A stretch of DNA of 64,000 nt from Streptomyces canus (lineage in GTDB: Bacteria; Actinomycetota; Actinomycetes; Streptomycetales; Streptomycetaceae): the NCBI RefSeq assembly GCF_001514145.1, contig NZ_KQ948683.1, positions 35,641 through 99,640 of the forward strand. The letters are read 5' to 3'. Shown in pieces: positions 34,165 through 42,657 of the stretch. The number at the start of each line of letters is the position of its first letter. The stretch's first letter is position 1. The notes under the pieces were generated by a model. It saw only the letters and a list, made by a program, of their open reading frames with translations, did no database searches and was not told the origin of the DNA. A program made the translations under genes and the position numbers.

Positions 34165-35423
34165 GCCGGGGCTCCTTGCTCTTCGAGCGCGGCTTCCAGC
34201 GCCGCACGGTGGTCTGGGTGAGCGATGGCGAGCATCCGTTCACGGCGTACGCGCAGGGGTTGTCCCCGCAGGTCGGCGACCCCGTACTCGGTGACGAAGA
34301 GCCCCGCGTCGCTGCGTGAGGTGCTCACCGGGCCGGACAGCCGGGCCACCACACGACTCGCGGGGCCGGCGGTGGAGGGCAGGGCGACGACGGGCAGGCC
34401 GCCCGGTGACCTGGCGGCCCCACGCAGGAAGTCCCCTGCCCCGCCGACCGCTCCGACGTAACGCCCCCCGGCCAGTTCGGAGTTGACCTGTCCACAGAGG
34501 TCGACCTCGATGGCCGAGTTGATGGCGACCAGCCGGTGCTGCGCCGCCAGCGTCTGCGGGTCGTGGGTGTAGCCGGTGTCGCGCAGCTGGATCGCCGGGT
34601 TGCGGTGGGCGAACCGGAACAGCCGCCGGGTGCCCATCAGCAGTCCGGCGACCGCTTCGCCCCGGTCGAGCGTCTTGCGGGCGCCCGTGACGACGCCGGC
34701 CTCGATCAGGTCCATCGCCGCGTCGTTGATCAGACCTGAGTGGATGCCCAGGTCACGGCGGTCGGTCAGCAGGCCGAGCACGACCTCGGGGAGCGCGCCG
34801 ACGCCGAACTGGAGCGTGGCGCCGTCGTCCACCAGGCCCGCCACCCGGGCCGCGACGCGTGCGGTGACGCTGTCCGGTGTGCCGGGCCGCAGTTCGGCGG
34901 GCGGGCGTGAGGTGCGGACCACCACGTCGAGATCGGACGCACCGAGCGTACGAGGGCCGTACGTGTACGGGACCTGGTCGTTCACCTCGGCGATCACCAC
35001 CCGGGCGGTGCGCAGGGCCGGCCCCAGGTAGTCGTCGGCCAGGCCCGGGCTGTAACGGCCGTCGCCGTCGGGCGGCGGGAGCTGGATCAGCACCACGTCC
35101 GCGCGCAGAGGGCCCGCGCCGAGCAGGTTGGGGAGGCTGGAGTAGGGCGCGGGCAGCACATCCAGCCGCCCTGCCCGGTGCAGGGCCCGGTTGCCTCCGC
35201 TGCCGATGTAGGAGACGAAGGACACCAGGTCGCCGTGGTCCGGGCGGACGGTGTCGGTCGCCGGGATACCGAGGAAGCACCTGAAGTGCCCGATGTCGGC
35301 GCGCTGTTGCATCAGCCGCTCGGTCAGGGTCTGTGGCTCGGCGCATGCCTGGCCCCAGACGACGGTGTCGCCCTCCCGTATGTAGCGGGAGAGGTCGAGC
35401 GCGCCGGGTGTGACGTCGTCCAT
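34161..35423 (-). CDS. Acetyl-CoA hydrolase/transferase family CoA-transferase
   Basis: A 420-residue type I CoA-transferase of the acetate/4-hydroxybutyrate CoA-transferase family. The N-terminal part is VVWGQACAEPQTLTERL; FGVGALPEVVLGLL and GIHSGLINDAAMDLIEAG mark the second domain; the catalytic Glu is expected in INSAIEVDLCGQVNSE, followed by VGGAGDFLRGA. It would move CoA between the pathway acid and a short acyl-CoA, saving ATP. ATG 35423 starts 11 bases after the small protein gene; an open frame upstream overlaps that gene and is rejected. Its stop overlaps the thiolase start. Confidence 0.9.
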   Translation of the reverse strand: MDDVTPGALDLSRYIREGDTVVWGQACAEPQTLTERLMQQRADIGHFRCFLGIPATDTVRPDHGDLVSFVSYIGSGGNRALHRAGRLDVLPAPYSSLPNLLGAGPLRADVVLIQLPPPDGDGRYSPGLADDYLGPALRTARVVIAEVNDQVPYTYGPRTLGASDLDVVVRTSRPPAELRPGTPDSVTARVAARVAGLVDDGATLQFGVGALPEVVLGLLTDRRDLGIHSGLINDAAMDLIEAGVVTGARKTLDRGEAVAGLLMGTRRLFRFAHRNPAIQLRDTGYTHDPQTLAAQHRLVAINSAIEVDLCGQVNSELAGGRYVGAVGGAGDFLRGAARSPGGLPVVALPSTAGPASRVVARLSGPVSTSRSDAGLFVTEYGVADLRGQPLRVRRERMLAIAHPDHRAALEAALEEQGAPA

Positions 35424-35434
35424 GTCCCGGCCCG

Positions 35435-35776
35435 TCAACTGCCCGCGTCGTCGCGCCAGCGGTGCGCCGACGGATCCAGCAGCCGGCGCAGGTCTCCGTC
35501 GGGGAGCCACACCAGGGTCTCGAGTTCGAGCGCGTCCAGATACCGGACCCGTCCGGTGCGCCGGTCCTCCAGCCGCAGCCGGGGGCCGTTGGCCGCAGTG
35601 TCGACGCTCACCGCGACCTCGGCGAATTCGCTGCCCACGGTCCCGGCCAGGGCCTGAGTCCCGGTTCCGGTTCCGGTTCCGGTTCCGGTTCCGGTTCCGG
35701 TTCCGGTTCCGGTCAGGGTCCCGCTCTCGGTCTCGGTTCCGGTCTCTGTTCCGGTTCCGGTATCAGTCTCGGTCAT
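35435..35776 (-). CDS. Small Rieske-cluster protein with a Thr-Gly repeat N-terminus
   Basis: A 113-residue protein. Residues ~3-39 are almost only Thr and Gly (plus a few Glu, Ser, Leu), encoded by a CCGGTT hexamer tract. Residues ~45-113 (VGSEFAEVAVSVDTAANG, YLDALELETLVWLPDGDL) resemble the small proteins encoded beside aromatic-ring dioxygenases and often labelled, without clear basis, dihydrodiol dehydrogenase. It has no dehydrogenase fold. It stands 11 bases after the Rieske beta-subunit gene, so a structural or assembly role with the oxygenase is possible. The C-terminal domain is probably the working part. Confidence 0.7.
   Translation of the reverse strand: MTETDTGTGTETGTETESGTLTGTGTGTGTGTGTGTGTGTQALAGTVGSEFAEVAVSVDTAANGPRLRLEDRRTGRVRYLDALELETLVWLPDGDLRRLLDPSAHRWRDDAGS
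35661..35713. repeat. CCGGTT hexanucleotide tandem repeat inside a gene
   Basis: Almost nine perfect copies of CCGGTT in a row, continuing with interrupted copies to about 35760. On the minus strand each copy encodes Thr-Gly, so copy-number change by replication slippage alters protein length without breaking the frame. Confidence 0.9.
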
Positions 35777-35787
35777 CGGTACGTTCC

Positions 35788-36297
35788 TCAGATCAGGAAG
35801 GCCAGGGTGGGCAGCGCCCGGTCGTGGTTGACCAGGACGACCTTCTTGTACGCCAGCCGAATCTGCTCGTCGACGACACGCAGCCGGTATGTGGTGCGGC
35901 CCGCCCAGGTCTCGTTGCCGCGCTCGCGGGACTCGACCACGACGAAGTTGGCGGCGACCGTGATGTCGCCCGGCTCGCCGGCCCCGTCGGCGTCGTCCAG
36001 GATCTCCACGTTGGAGACGATCCGGCGGAGGTTCGACGGCGGTGACTGCGCATAGCGCTTCCCGGTCCTGAGCTGCTTCAGGCGGGTGGAGATGCGGCTG
36101 CGGTTGTCGCTGATCACCGACATCCGCTGTCCGGGGTCGGCGTCCGGGTCGCTCGCGGGCACCCAGTAGAGGGCGTCATCGGTCCACAGCGCTTCCCAGG
36201 CGTCGTAGTCGTGCTCGTCCGCGTAGCGCGCCTCGCGGTAGAGGAACTGCTCGACCTGGCGCAGGTCCAGTTCTGTCGTAGTGGCTGATGCGGTCAC
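35788..36297 (-). CDS. Aromatic-ring-hydroxylating dioxygenase, beta subunit
   Basis: A 169-residue small subunit with the NTF2-like cone fold: VEQFLYREARYADEHDYDAW then LWTDDALYWVPA near the start, YAQSPPSNLRRIVSNVEI in the middle, TTYRLRVVDEQIRLAYKKV at the end. These subunits have no redox centre and build the alpha3beta3 complex. GTG 36297 overlaps the alpha-subunit stop (GTGA); the frame upstream lies inside the alpha gene. Confidence 0.94.
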   Translation of the reverse strand: MTASATTTELDLRQVEQFLYREARYADEHDYDAWEALWTDDALYWVPASDPDADPGQRMSVISDNRSRISTRLKQLRTGKRYAQSPPSNLRRIVSNVEILDDADGAGEPGDITVAANFVVVESRERGNETWAGRTTYRLRVVDEQIRLAYKKVVLVNHDRALPTLAFLI

Positions 36298-37571
36298 TTC
36301 TCCGCCTCCATCAGGTTCCGGTAGTGCGACCAGAAGCCGCGCATGCCCGTCTCGTCGGTCGCGGTTCCGATGCGGAAGCCGTTCTCGTCGGTCCGCTCCC
36401 GCTCCACGCCCCGGCGGATGTCGACCCATTCCGGGTCGCGCAGGGCGACGCCGCGCTGGTTGCGTTCGTACATCTCGGTGTCGTCGGCGAGCAGCATTCC
36501 GGCCGGGCCCACGGAGCCGACGCACTGCGACACCATCCGCCGGTTCAGTTCGGGTGCGCCCTTGAACTGGACGGCGGTGGAGTGCTGGACACACTCCCCG
36601 GCCGAGAGCGGCTGGATGACGAAGAGCTGGATCTCGGCGATGAACAGGTTGGGGAAGATCATCACGTGCGGGGATCCCTCGATGAGGATCTCCTCGGCGG
36701 CGGGTCCGTGCAGCTCCCGCATGCGTGCCACGTAGTCGGGCACCTTGGCCTCGGTGGTGCCGAACCAGCGCATCGGCTCGGCGAAACGGCGGAACTCCGG
36801 GCGCAGGTCGTTCTCGCTGTGGCCGCCGCCCAGATCGCGGGTCACGGCGGTGGAGTTGTCGCTGTACAGGGCGCCGATCGGGCTGCCGGTGACGCTGAAG
36901 ATCGAGCCGTGCACGAACTGCGGGTGGTAGCCGTCCGTCTCGTTCTCCGCCAGCAGCTTCCAGTTGGCGCGGGTGCGGTGCTTGAGAAAGCCGGCCGTCA
37001 GTTCGACCTCGCCCTCGGGCGAGAGCCGTGCGAGCCGGTCCAGCTCCCCGGCGGCGGCGCCCAGGTGTTCGGCGAGCGTCGGCCCGTCGGGGGCGAAGCT
37101 GCCGAAGACGAAGCCCTGGTGGGAGTCGACCCTGGGCACCCGCCCGAGCCCGAGCTCGACCTTTCCCTTGCCGCCGTATCCCTTGTTGTACGGGTAGCCG
37201 AGCAGCTCACCGTTGTTGCGGTAGGTCCAGCCGTGGTAGGGGCAACGGAAGGAGTTGGAGTTGCCGCTCGGCGCGTCGCACACCAGGTTGGCCCGGTGGG
37301 CGCAGCGGTTGAGCAGCAGGTGCACCTCACCGTCGCGGTCGCGGGTCATGATGACGTCCTGCGGACCGATGTTCTTGCGCACGTAGTCACCCGGTTCGGG
37401 CACCTCGCTGACGTGCCCGACGTACACCCAGGTGCGGTACCAGATGCGTTCCAGTTCCTCGGCGAAGATCTCCGGGTCGGTGTACATCGAACCGTGCACC
37501 CTTGTCGGCTGGATCAGCCGCTCGTACTTGCCTGCTGGCTCGTGTGCCGTCTCCGGCAGCGTGGCAGTCAT
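36294..37571 (-). CDS. Rieske non-haem iron ring-hydroxylating dioxygenase, alpha subunit
   Basis: A 425-residue catalytic subunit. The Rieske [2Fe-2S] ligands are Cys90-His92 (RCAHRAN) and Cys110-His113 (RCPYHGWTY). The mononuclear iron site has Asp213, His216 and His221 in ENETDGYHPQFVH; the third iron ligand is probably an Asp in LLADDTEMYE. Such enzymes add O2 to an aromatic or other unsaturated ring to give a cis-diol. It is the first gene after the operator at 37768, and is followed by the beta subunit with overlapping codons. Its own ferredoxin and reductase are not next to it; a pair lies in the operon at 24-25.6 kb. Substrate unknown. Confidence 0.95.
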   Translation of the reverse strand: MTATLPETAHEPAGKYERLIQPTRVHGSMYTDPEIFAEELERIWYRTWVYVGHVSEVPEPGDYVRKNIGPQDVIMTRDRDGEVHLLLNRCAHRANLVCDAPSGNSNSFRCPYHGWTYRNNGELLGYPYNKGYGGKGKVELGLGRVPRVDSHQGFVFGSFAPDGPTLAEHLGAAAGELDRLARLSPEGEVELTAGFLKHRTRANWKLLAENETDGYHPQFVHGSIFSVTGSPIGALYSDNSTAVTRDLGGGHSENDLRPEFRRFAEPMRWFGTTEAKVPDYVARMRELHGPAAEEILIEGSPHVMIFPNLFIAEIQLFVIQPLSAGECVQHSTAVQFKGAPELNRRMVSQCVGSVGPAGMLLADDTEMYERNQRGVALRDPEWVDIRRGVERERTDENGFRIGTATDETGMRGFWSHYRNLMEAEK

Positions 37572-37767
37572 CTCCGCCGTCCTCCAAGCGCTTCTGGGCG
37601 TACCGCGCCGGCCGGAGCCCTGCACCGTGCCGGCGGGTGCGGTGGGCAGCTCGACCGTCCGCGAACCGGACGGGCCGGTCGGACGTGTCGCTGTGGCCGA
37701 TGGCCGTCCGTCGGTGATCACCAAGGGACGGCCGCCGTACCGCGCGGCGCAGGTGGCCGAGCAACCC

Positions 37768-37788
37768 TTTTTAATTGACTTTAGATTA
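37768..37788. promoter_or_regulatory. TetR-type operator, site 3 of 5
   Basis: TTTAATTGA-CTT-TAGATTAAA: 9-bp arms with 7 matches around a 3-bp spacer, in the 280-bp region between the CoA ligase and the Rieske gene, about 200 bases before the Rieske start. The right half TAGATT is identical to the site at 43138. The region (37572-37851) has no other gene. Confidence 0.5.
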
Positions 37789-37851
37789 AACGATCCGGGG
37801 TCGGATCGGCAACCAGGACGAGCGGGTGAGTTGTGCGACTCGTGGGCGGGC

Positions 37852-39471
37852 TCAGTCGAGATCGCGCAGTGTCCCGGCGGTGACGGCGTCGCGGAGCTTG
37901 AACTTCCGTACCTTGCCGGCCGGGGTGACGGGCATCTCGTCGGCGACGTACCAGTGCTGCGGGACCTTGTACTTGGCGAGGCGGGCGCGGCAGTGCTCCA
38001 CCAGGGCGTCGCGCAGTCCGGCGGGCTGCTCCCCCGCCAGCCGGACGACAGCGGCGACCGCCTCGCCCATCCTCTCGTCCGGCACCGCGACGACGGCCGC
38101 TTCCAGCACGGCCTCGTGCCCCAGCAGACAGGTCTCGATCTCCACCGGCGCGATGTTCTCGCCGCCGCGGATGATCAGCTCCTTGAGCCGCCCGGTGACG
38201 GTGATCACGCCGCGCGCGTCCATGGCTCCGAGGTCACCGGTGTGCACCCAGCCTCCGGCGTCGACCGTGCGCGCGGTCGACTCCGGGTCGTGCAGGTACT
38301 CGATCATCTGCTGGTAGCCCCGTGCGCAGATCTCCCCCGGTGTGCCCAGCGGCTGCACCGCGCCGGTGACCGGATCGACGATCTTGCATTCCACCTGCGG
38401 CAGCGGCCGGCCCACCGTGTGCGTGAGGTCCTCAGGGGTGTCCGAACGCCCGGTGGCCGACAGCGTCGGCGCCAGCTCCGTCTGGCCGTACATGATGTGC
38501 ACCCGGGCTCCGAACAGCTGCCGGGTCGCCTCGACCAACGCGGCGGGCACGTTCGCCCCGCCCACCGCGACCGTGCGCAGCGCGGGCGCCGTACCACCGG
38601 CGTCGCGGGCGGCCTCGACCAGCGCGCCCAGCATCGCGGGAACGCAGAACAGGACGGTGGCCTGTTCCTTCTCCATCAGTTCCAGTACGAGGGCGGGCCG
38701 GAACTGTTCGACGAGCACCATGCAGCCGCCCAGCCACAACGATCCGAGGGTGGCCACCACGCACCCGGCCGTGTGGAACATGGGCAGCGGGTTGACCTGC
38801 ATCGCGCCCGGCTCGACCTCCGCCCTCTGCGCGGACAGCTTCGCGACGTTGACGAGGGAGCGGTGGCGCAGCAGCACGCCTTTGGGCAGGCCGGTGGTAC
38901 CGGAGGTGTACTGCAGCATCACCGGTGCGCCGGCGTCCTGGACGTCGGCCGTGGCGGGCAGATCCCCCGACTCGGCCAGCCAGCGCTCCCGTGCGGAGAG
39001 GGAGACGACCTCGCGCAGCGCGGGGCACCGGGACCGGACAGAGGCCGCGACGGCCGCGAGGTCGTAATCGCGGCTGACGTCGGCGTGCAGGAGCACCGCG
39101 GCCCGCGAGTGGTTGACGGCGTAGACCAGTTCGTCGGCGCGCAGCACCGGGTTGAGCGCGACGAGGGTCATCCCGGCCAGCGCGGCGCCGTACTGGATGA
39201 CCGGCCACTCGATGACGTTCGGCGCCCACAGGGCGACGAACTCCCCGGGCTCGGCCAGCCGCAACAAGGCGGTGGCCACCCGCCGGGCCTCGGTGTACAG
39301 GTCCCGGTAGGTCAGCCGGCGCTGCTCACCGGTGCCGTGCGCGGTGCCGACCAGGGCGAGGGCGTCGCCGTGGGTCCTGGCACGTTCGGCGAGCAGCGAG
39401 CCGACGGTGTACTCCACCAGGGGCACGCTGTCGTCTCTTGACCACTGTGATGTGGTGAGCGGCTCTCTCAT
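37852..39471 (-). CDS. AMP-dependent acyl-CoA synthetase
   Basis: A ~539-residue ANL-superfamily ligase. P-loop MLQYTSGTTGLPKGVLL, A5 motif IMYGQTELAP, hinge and A8 region VITVGRLKELIIRGGENIAPVEIE (approximately residues 415-440), and terminal Lys in TPAGKVRKFKLRD. It activates an acid with ATP and CoA. ATG 39471 is preferred because AAGGGA is about 8 bases upstream; an ATG 9 bases earlier overlaps the crotonase stop. Last gene of the operon that starts with MaoC at 43109. Confidence 0.93.
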   Translation of the reverse strand: MREPLTTSQWSRDDSVPLVEYTVGSLLAERARTHGDALALVGTAHGTGEQRRLTYRDLYTEARRVATALLRLAEPGEFVALWAPNVIEWPVIQYGAALAGMTLVALNPVLRADELVYAVNHSRAAVLLHADVSRDYDLAAVAASVRSRCPALREVVSLSARERWLAESGDLPATADVQDAGAPVMLQYTSGTTGLPKGVLLRHRSLVNVAKLSAQRAEVEPGAMQVNPLPMFHTAGCVVATLGSLWLGGCMVLVEQFRPALVLELMEKEQATVLFCVPAMLGALVEAARDAGGTAPALRTVAVGGANVPAALVEATRQLFGARVHIMYGQTELAPTLSATGRSDTPEDLTHTVGRPLPQVECKIVDPVTGAVQPLGTPGEICARGYQQMIEYLHDPESTARTVDAGGWVHTGDLGAMDARGVITVTGRLKELIIRGGENIAPVEIETCLLGHEAVLEAAVVAVPDERMGEAVAAVVRLAGEQPAGLRDALVEHCRARLAKYKVPQHWYVADEMPVTPAGKVRKFKLRDAVTAGTLRDLD

Positions 39472-39473
39472 TC

Positions 39474-40283
39474 TCAGCATCCCTTGAATACGGGCCGGCG
39501 TCGCTCGTGGAAGGCGGCAACACCTTCTGCGAAGTCCGCCGAGTCGAACAGACGGGTCTGGTGCTCGACCTCGCGGTCGAGCGCCGCGCGCGGATCGCCT
39601 GCCTGGCAGGCGCCGAGCATCATCTTGATCGCGGACAGGGCGAGGGGCGGGCCCTCGGCGATCCGTTCGGCATCGGCCAGTGCCCGGTCCAGGGCGCTCC
39701 CCGGCTCGACCAGTTCGTCGGCGAGCCCGAGAGCGAGGGCTTGCGGGCCCTGGATCCGGCGGGGCAGCAACAGCATCTGACGGGCCGCCGCGAGTCCGGT
39801 TCTGGCCGGCAGCGATACCGATATCCCCATGTCACCGGCGAGTCCGACGCCGGTGAACGCCGTGTTGAAGGACGCGTCGGACGCGGCGACGACCCGGTCG
39901 CAGGCCAGCGCGAGCGCCGCCCCGGCGCCGTACGCGAAGCCCTCGACCGCCGCCACCACCGGTGTGGGGCCGTCCCAGACGGCCCGGATCACCCGCTGGG
40001 CGGCCTGCGCCCTGGGGCGGCTCTCCTCCGGGCCCTGCCGGCGCATGGTGGAGACGTCACCACCGGAGCAGAAGGTGCCGCCGGCGCCGGTCAGCACGAT
40101 CGCACGTACGGAGGTGTCGGTCATCGCGGCCTCCAGCTTCTCCGCGAGCACCACCCGCAGGGGCAGATCGATGGCGTTGCGCTTGTCCGGCCGGTTCAGG
40201 GTCAGCACACGGACCGGGCCGTGGTCCTGGAGCAGCACGATGTCGTCATCGCTGCCCTGGCCGTCATAGCTGTCCTTGCTCAT
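39474..40283 (-). CDS. Enoyl-CoA hydratase/isomerase family protein (crotonase 3)
   Basis: A 269-residue crotonase. LTLNRPDKRNAIDLPLR and TGAGGTFCSGGDVSTMRR give the CoA and first oxyanion sites; the second is EGFAYGAGAALALACD. Neither hydratase glutamate is present (GAALAL instead of GGGxEL; GVGLAGDMGIS instead of PExxLG), but an Asp stands at the position used by PaaG-type isomerases. So a double-bond isomerase, dehalogenase or ring-modifying activity is likelier than hydration. The start MSKDSYDG at 40283 is chosen because the upstream frame enters the next crotonase gene. Confidence 0.88.
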   Translation of the reverse strand: MSKDSYDGQGSDDDIVLLQDHGPVRVLTLNRPDKRNAIDLPLRVVLAEKLEAAMTDTSVRAIVLTGAGGTFCSGGDVSTMRRQGPEESRPRAQAAQRVIRAVWDGPTPVVAAVEGFAYGAGAALALACDRVVAASDASFNTAFTGVGLAGDMGISVSLPARTGLAAARQMLLLPRRIQGPQALALGLADELVEPGSALDRALADAERIAEGPPLALSAIKMMLGACQAGDPRAALDREVEHQTRLFDSADFAEGVAAFHERRRPVFKGC

Positions 40284-40293
40284 GGCGTCCCCG

Positions 40294-41103
40294 TCACTGT
40301 CCCGTGAAGACCGGTGGCCTGCGTTCGAGCACCGCCGCCAGCCCTTCCCTGGAATCGGCGGTGCCGGAGAGTTCCGCGACCGTACGGGCCTCCTCTGACA
40401 GTCGTTCCGCCACACCGGCGCCGACGCCGCTCCACAGCAGCCGCTTGGTCGCCGCCAGCGCGAGAGGGGCACCCGTGGCGAGGTCGCGGGCGAACGCGAG
40501 GGCGTCGTCGAGCAGCCGTTCGTCCGGTACGACCCTGGTGAGCAGCCCCGCGTCCAGCGCCTCGGCGGCGGTCAGGGTGGGGTTGGTCAGCAGGATCTCC
40601 ATCGCCTTGCGCAGGCCCACGAGCTGGGTCAGCGTCACCGACACGCCGGCGTCGGGCGCCATGCCGACACGTACCGCGCCCGACATGAACTTCGCCGACT
40701 CGGCGGCGATGACGAAGTCGGCCGAGCAGACCAGCCCGAAGCCGCCCCCGCCGGCCGCGAAGCCGTGCACCGCCGCGATGACCGGGGCCCGCAGGTGCAG
40801 GAGCGCGGAGGCGGCGATCTGGAGCCAGGAGGTCGCCTCCCGAAGATAGTCCGGAAGGTCTTCGCCCTTGGCGGCGAAGGTGTGGACGTCGCCGCCCGCG
40901 CAGAAGTGCCGGCCCTCTCCGGTGATCAGCACCACGCGCACCCCGGGTTCGGCGTGGCAGCGCATGACGGCCGCGTGGAGCGCCTGGAGGAACGGCACGT
41001 CCAGGCCGTTGGACGCCTCGGGGCGGTTGAGCCGCAGCCGTGCGACGCCGTCGGCGTCCAGGTCCAGGAGCACCGGCCCGGAGTCGATCAGTTTGTCCGT
41101 CAT
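40294..41103 (-). CDS. Enoyl-CoA hydratase/isomerase family protein (crotonase 2)
   Basis: A 269-residue crotonase. RLRLNRPEASNGLDVPFLQ, TGEGRHFCAGGDVHTF and HGFAAGGGGFGLVCSADFVIA show the fold. As in crotonase 3, both hydratase glutamates are missing and GMAPDAGVSVTL carries Asp instead. The two neighbours are diverged copies from an old duplication. It lies 1 base after the stop of crotonase 1 and 10 bases before crotonase 3. Confidence 0.88.
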   Translation of the reverse strand: MTDKLIDSGPVLLDLDADGVARLRLNRPEASNGLDVPFLQALHAAVMRCHAEPGVRVVLITGEGRHFCAGGDVHTFAAKGEDLPDYLREATSWLQIAASALLHLRAPVIAAVHGFAAGGGGFGLVCSADFVIAAESAKFMSGAVRVGMAPDAGVSVTLTQLVGLRKAMEILLTNPTLTAAEALDAGLLTRVVPDERLLDDALAFARDLATGAPLALAATKRLLWSGVGAGVAERLSEEARTVAELSGTADSREGLAAVLERRPPVFTGQ

Positions 41104-41104
41104 A

Positions 41105-41887
41105 TCAGTTGCCTTTCGTGGCTTTCGCGGTGAAGGTCGTGATCCCGGCGCCCGCCGCCGCCTCGCCGATGTGGTCCAGTACCGCGGCGCGCTCCAGGGC
41201 GAGACCGTCTTCCAGCGGCAGCCGCAGCCCCTCGTGCACGAGGCGTTTGGCGGTGGAGAGCGCCTGCGGGTCCTTGCCGCCGAGCCGCTCGGCGAACTGT
41301 GCGACCGCCTCCTCGAACCCCTCGTCCGGCAGGCACCGGTAGGCCAGCCCCCAGTCGACGGCCTCGGCGCCGGTCAGCCGGTCCCCGGTGAGGATGTGCG
41401 CCAGGGCCCGCTGGCGCCCCACGAGGCGTGGCAGCCGCTGGGTGCCGCCGCCACCGGGAATCTGGCCGAAGTTCGCGTGGGTGTCGGAGATCGTGGCCCG
41501 TTCGTGCACCAGCGCGATGTCGCAGGACTGCATCAGTTCGAATCCGCCGGCCATCGCGTAGCCCTCGACCACCGCCACCACGGGGACGGGCAGGGTCGCG
41601 ATCATCGCGCAGGCCCGGCCGAAGTTGTCGAAGAGCGGCGCCATGGCCGCCGGCCCCCCGGCCCGCAGCCGCTCCAGTTCCCTGAAGTCGCCGCCGACCG
41701 AGAAGTTGCCGCCCGCGCCGCGGATCAGGATGACCCGCGCCGTGGCGGCGAGTTCCGTCAGCGCGTCCCGCAGTTGGCGGCCGAGCTCGACCGTGATCGC
41801 GTTCATCGCCTCGGGACGGTCGAGCAGGATGTGGCCCACCGCACCGTCCGTGCGGGTTCGTACGACGTGTGCGACCTGGGTACTCAC
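41105..41887 (-). CDS. Enoyl-CoA hydratase/isomerase family protein (crotonase 1)
   Basis: A 260-residue crotonase. ILLDRPEAMNAITVELGRQL, RGAGGNFSVGGDFREL and EGYAMAGGFELMQSCDIAL form the CoA and oxyanion sites. The first catalytic Glu (in GGFEL) is kept, while the second is replaced (THANFGQIPGGGGTQRLPR has His where PExxLG has Glu). GTG 41887 overlaps the SDR stop (GTGA). Of the four separate crotonases in the region it is the closest to a normal hydratase. Confidence 0.9.
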   Translation of the reverse strand: MSTQVAHVVRTRTDGAVGHILLDRPEAMNAITVELGRQLRDALTELAATARVILIRGAGGNFSVGGDFRELERLRAGGPAAMAPLFDNFGRACAMIATLPVPVVAVVEGYAMAGGFELMQSCDIALVHERATISDTHANFGQIPGGGGTQRLPRLVGRQRALAHILTGDRLTGAEAVDWGLAYRCLPDEGFEEAVAQFAERLGGKDPQALSTAKRLVHEGLRLPLEDGLALERAAVLDHIGEAAAGAGITTFTAKATKGN

Positions 41888-42657
41888 ATCAATCGCCCGC
41901 CGCCCACTTCCAGGACCGCGCCGGTCATGTAACTCGACAGATCGGATGCGAGGAACAGGACGGCCCCGGCGACCTCCCTGGGCTGCCCCGCCCGCTTCAT
42001 GGGGATGTCGGCCTCGCGTGCCGCGAAAACCTCCGGCGGCATCGCCTCGGTCATGGCGGTACGGATCAGGCCCGGCTGCACCGCGTTGACCCGGACCCCG
42101 CGGTGGGCGAGCTCCTTGGCCGCCGCCTTCGTCAGACCCACGATGCCCGCCTTGGCGGCGCTGTAGTTGGTCTGTCCGGGGTTGCCGGACTTCCCGGACA
42201 GCGAGGAGATGTTCACGATCGATCCTCGTCCGGCCTCACGCATCACCGCCGACGCCGCCCGTACGCCGAGCCAGGTCCCCTTGAGGTGAACCCCGATCAC
42301 GGCGTCGAAGTCCGCGGCGCTCATCCTGCGCAGCGAGGCGTCGCGGGTGATCCCGGCGTTGTTCACCAGGATGTCCAGGGCTCCGAAACGCTCGGCGGTG
42401 TGCCGCACCGCGTTCTCCACCGACGTCTCGTCGGTGACGTCGCAGCCCAGCCCCAGTACGGAGTCCGCGTCGCCGCCGGCGATCTGGGCCGCGGCCTTCG
42501 CCGCCCGCTCGGCGTCCACATCGGCCAGGGTCACGCGCGCGCCGTGCTCGTGCAGAAGCCGGGCGATCTCCAGTCCGATCCCCTGGCCGGCGCCGGTCAC
42601 GATCGCGGACCGGCCCGCCACCAGCCCGCCGGCCGGCCCGCCCATCAGCCCGCCCAT
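41884..42657 (-). CDS. Short-chain dehydrogenase/reductase, FabG-like
   Basis: A 257-residue SDR: AIVTGAGQGIGLEIARLL, ILVNNAGITRDASLRRM, NISSLSGKSGNPGQTNYSAAKAG with Ser, Tyr and Lys, and YMTGAVLEVGGG. The NxGQTNYSAAKAG block is typical of FabG/3-oxoacyl-CoA reductases. ATG 42657 overlaps the MaoC stop (TGATG); an ATG 12 bases later is also possible. Proposed role: oxidation of a 3-hydroxyacyl-CoA, with the MaoC hydratase supplying the (R)-hydroxy form. Confidence 0.92.
   Translation of the reverse strand: MGGLMGGPAGGLVAGRSAIVTGAGQGIGLEIARLLHEHGARVTLADVDAERAAKAAAQIAGGDADSVLGLGCDVTDETSVENAVRHTAERFGALDILVNNAGITRDASLRRMSAADFDAVIGVHLKGTWLGVRAASAVMREAGRGSIVNISSLSGKSGNPGQTNYSAAKAGIVGLTKAAAKELAHRGVRVNAVQPGLIRTAMTEAMPPEVFAAREADIPMKRAGQPREVAGAVLFLASDLSSYMTGAVLEVGGGRLM

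Noticed and set aside
35661..35760. CRISPR-like or minisatellite array
   Set aside because: The units are 6-bp direct copies without spacers and lie inside a reading frame.
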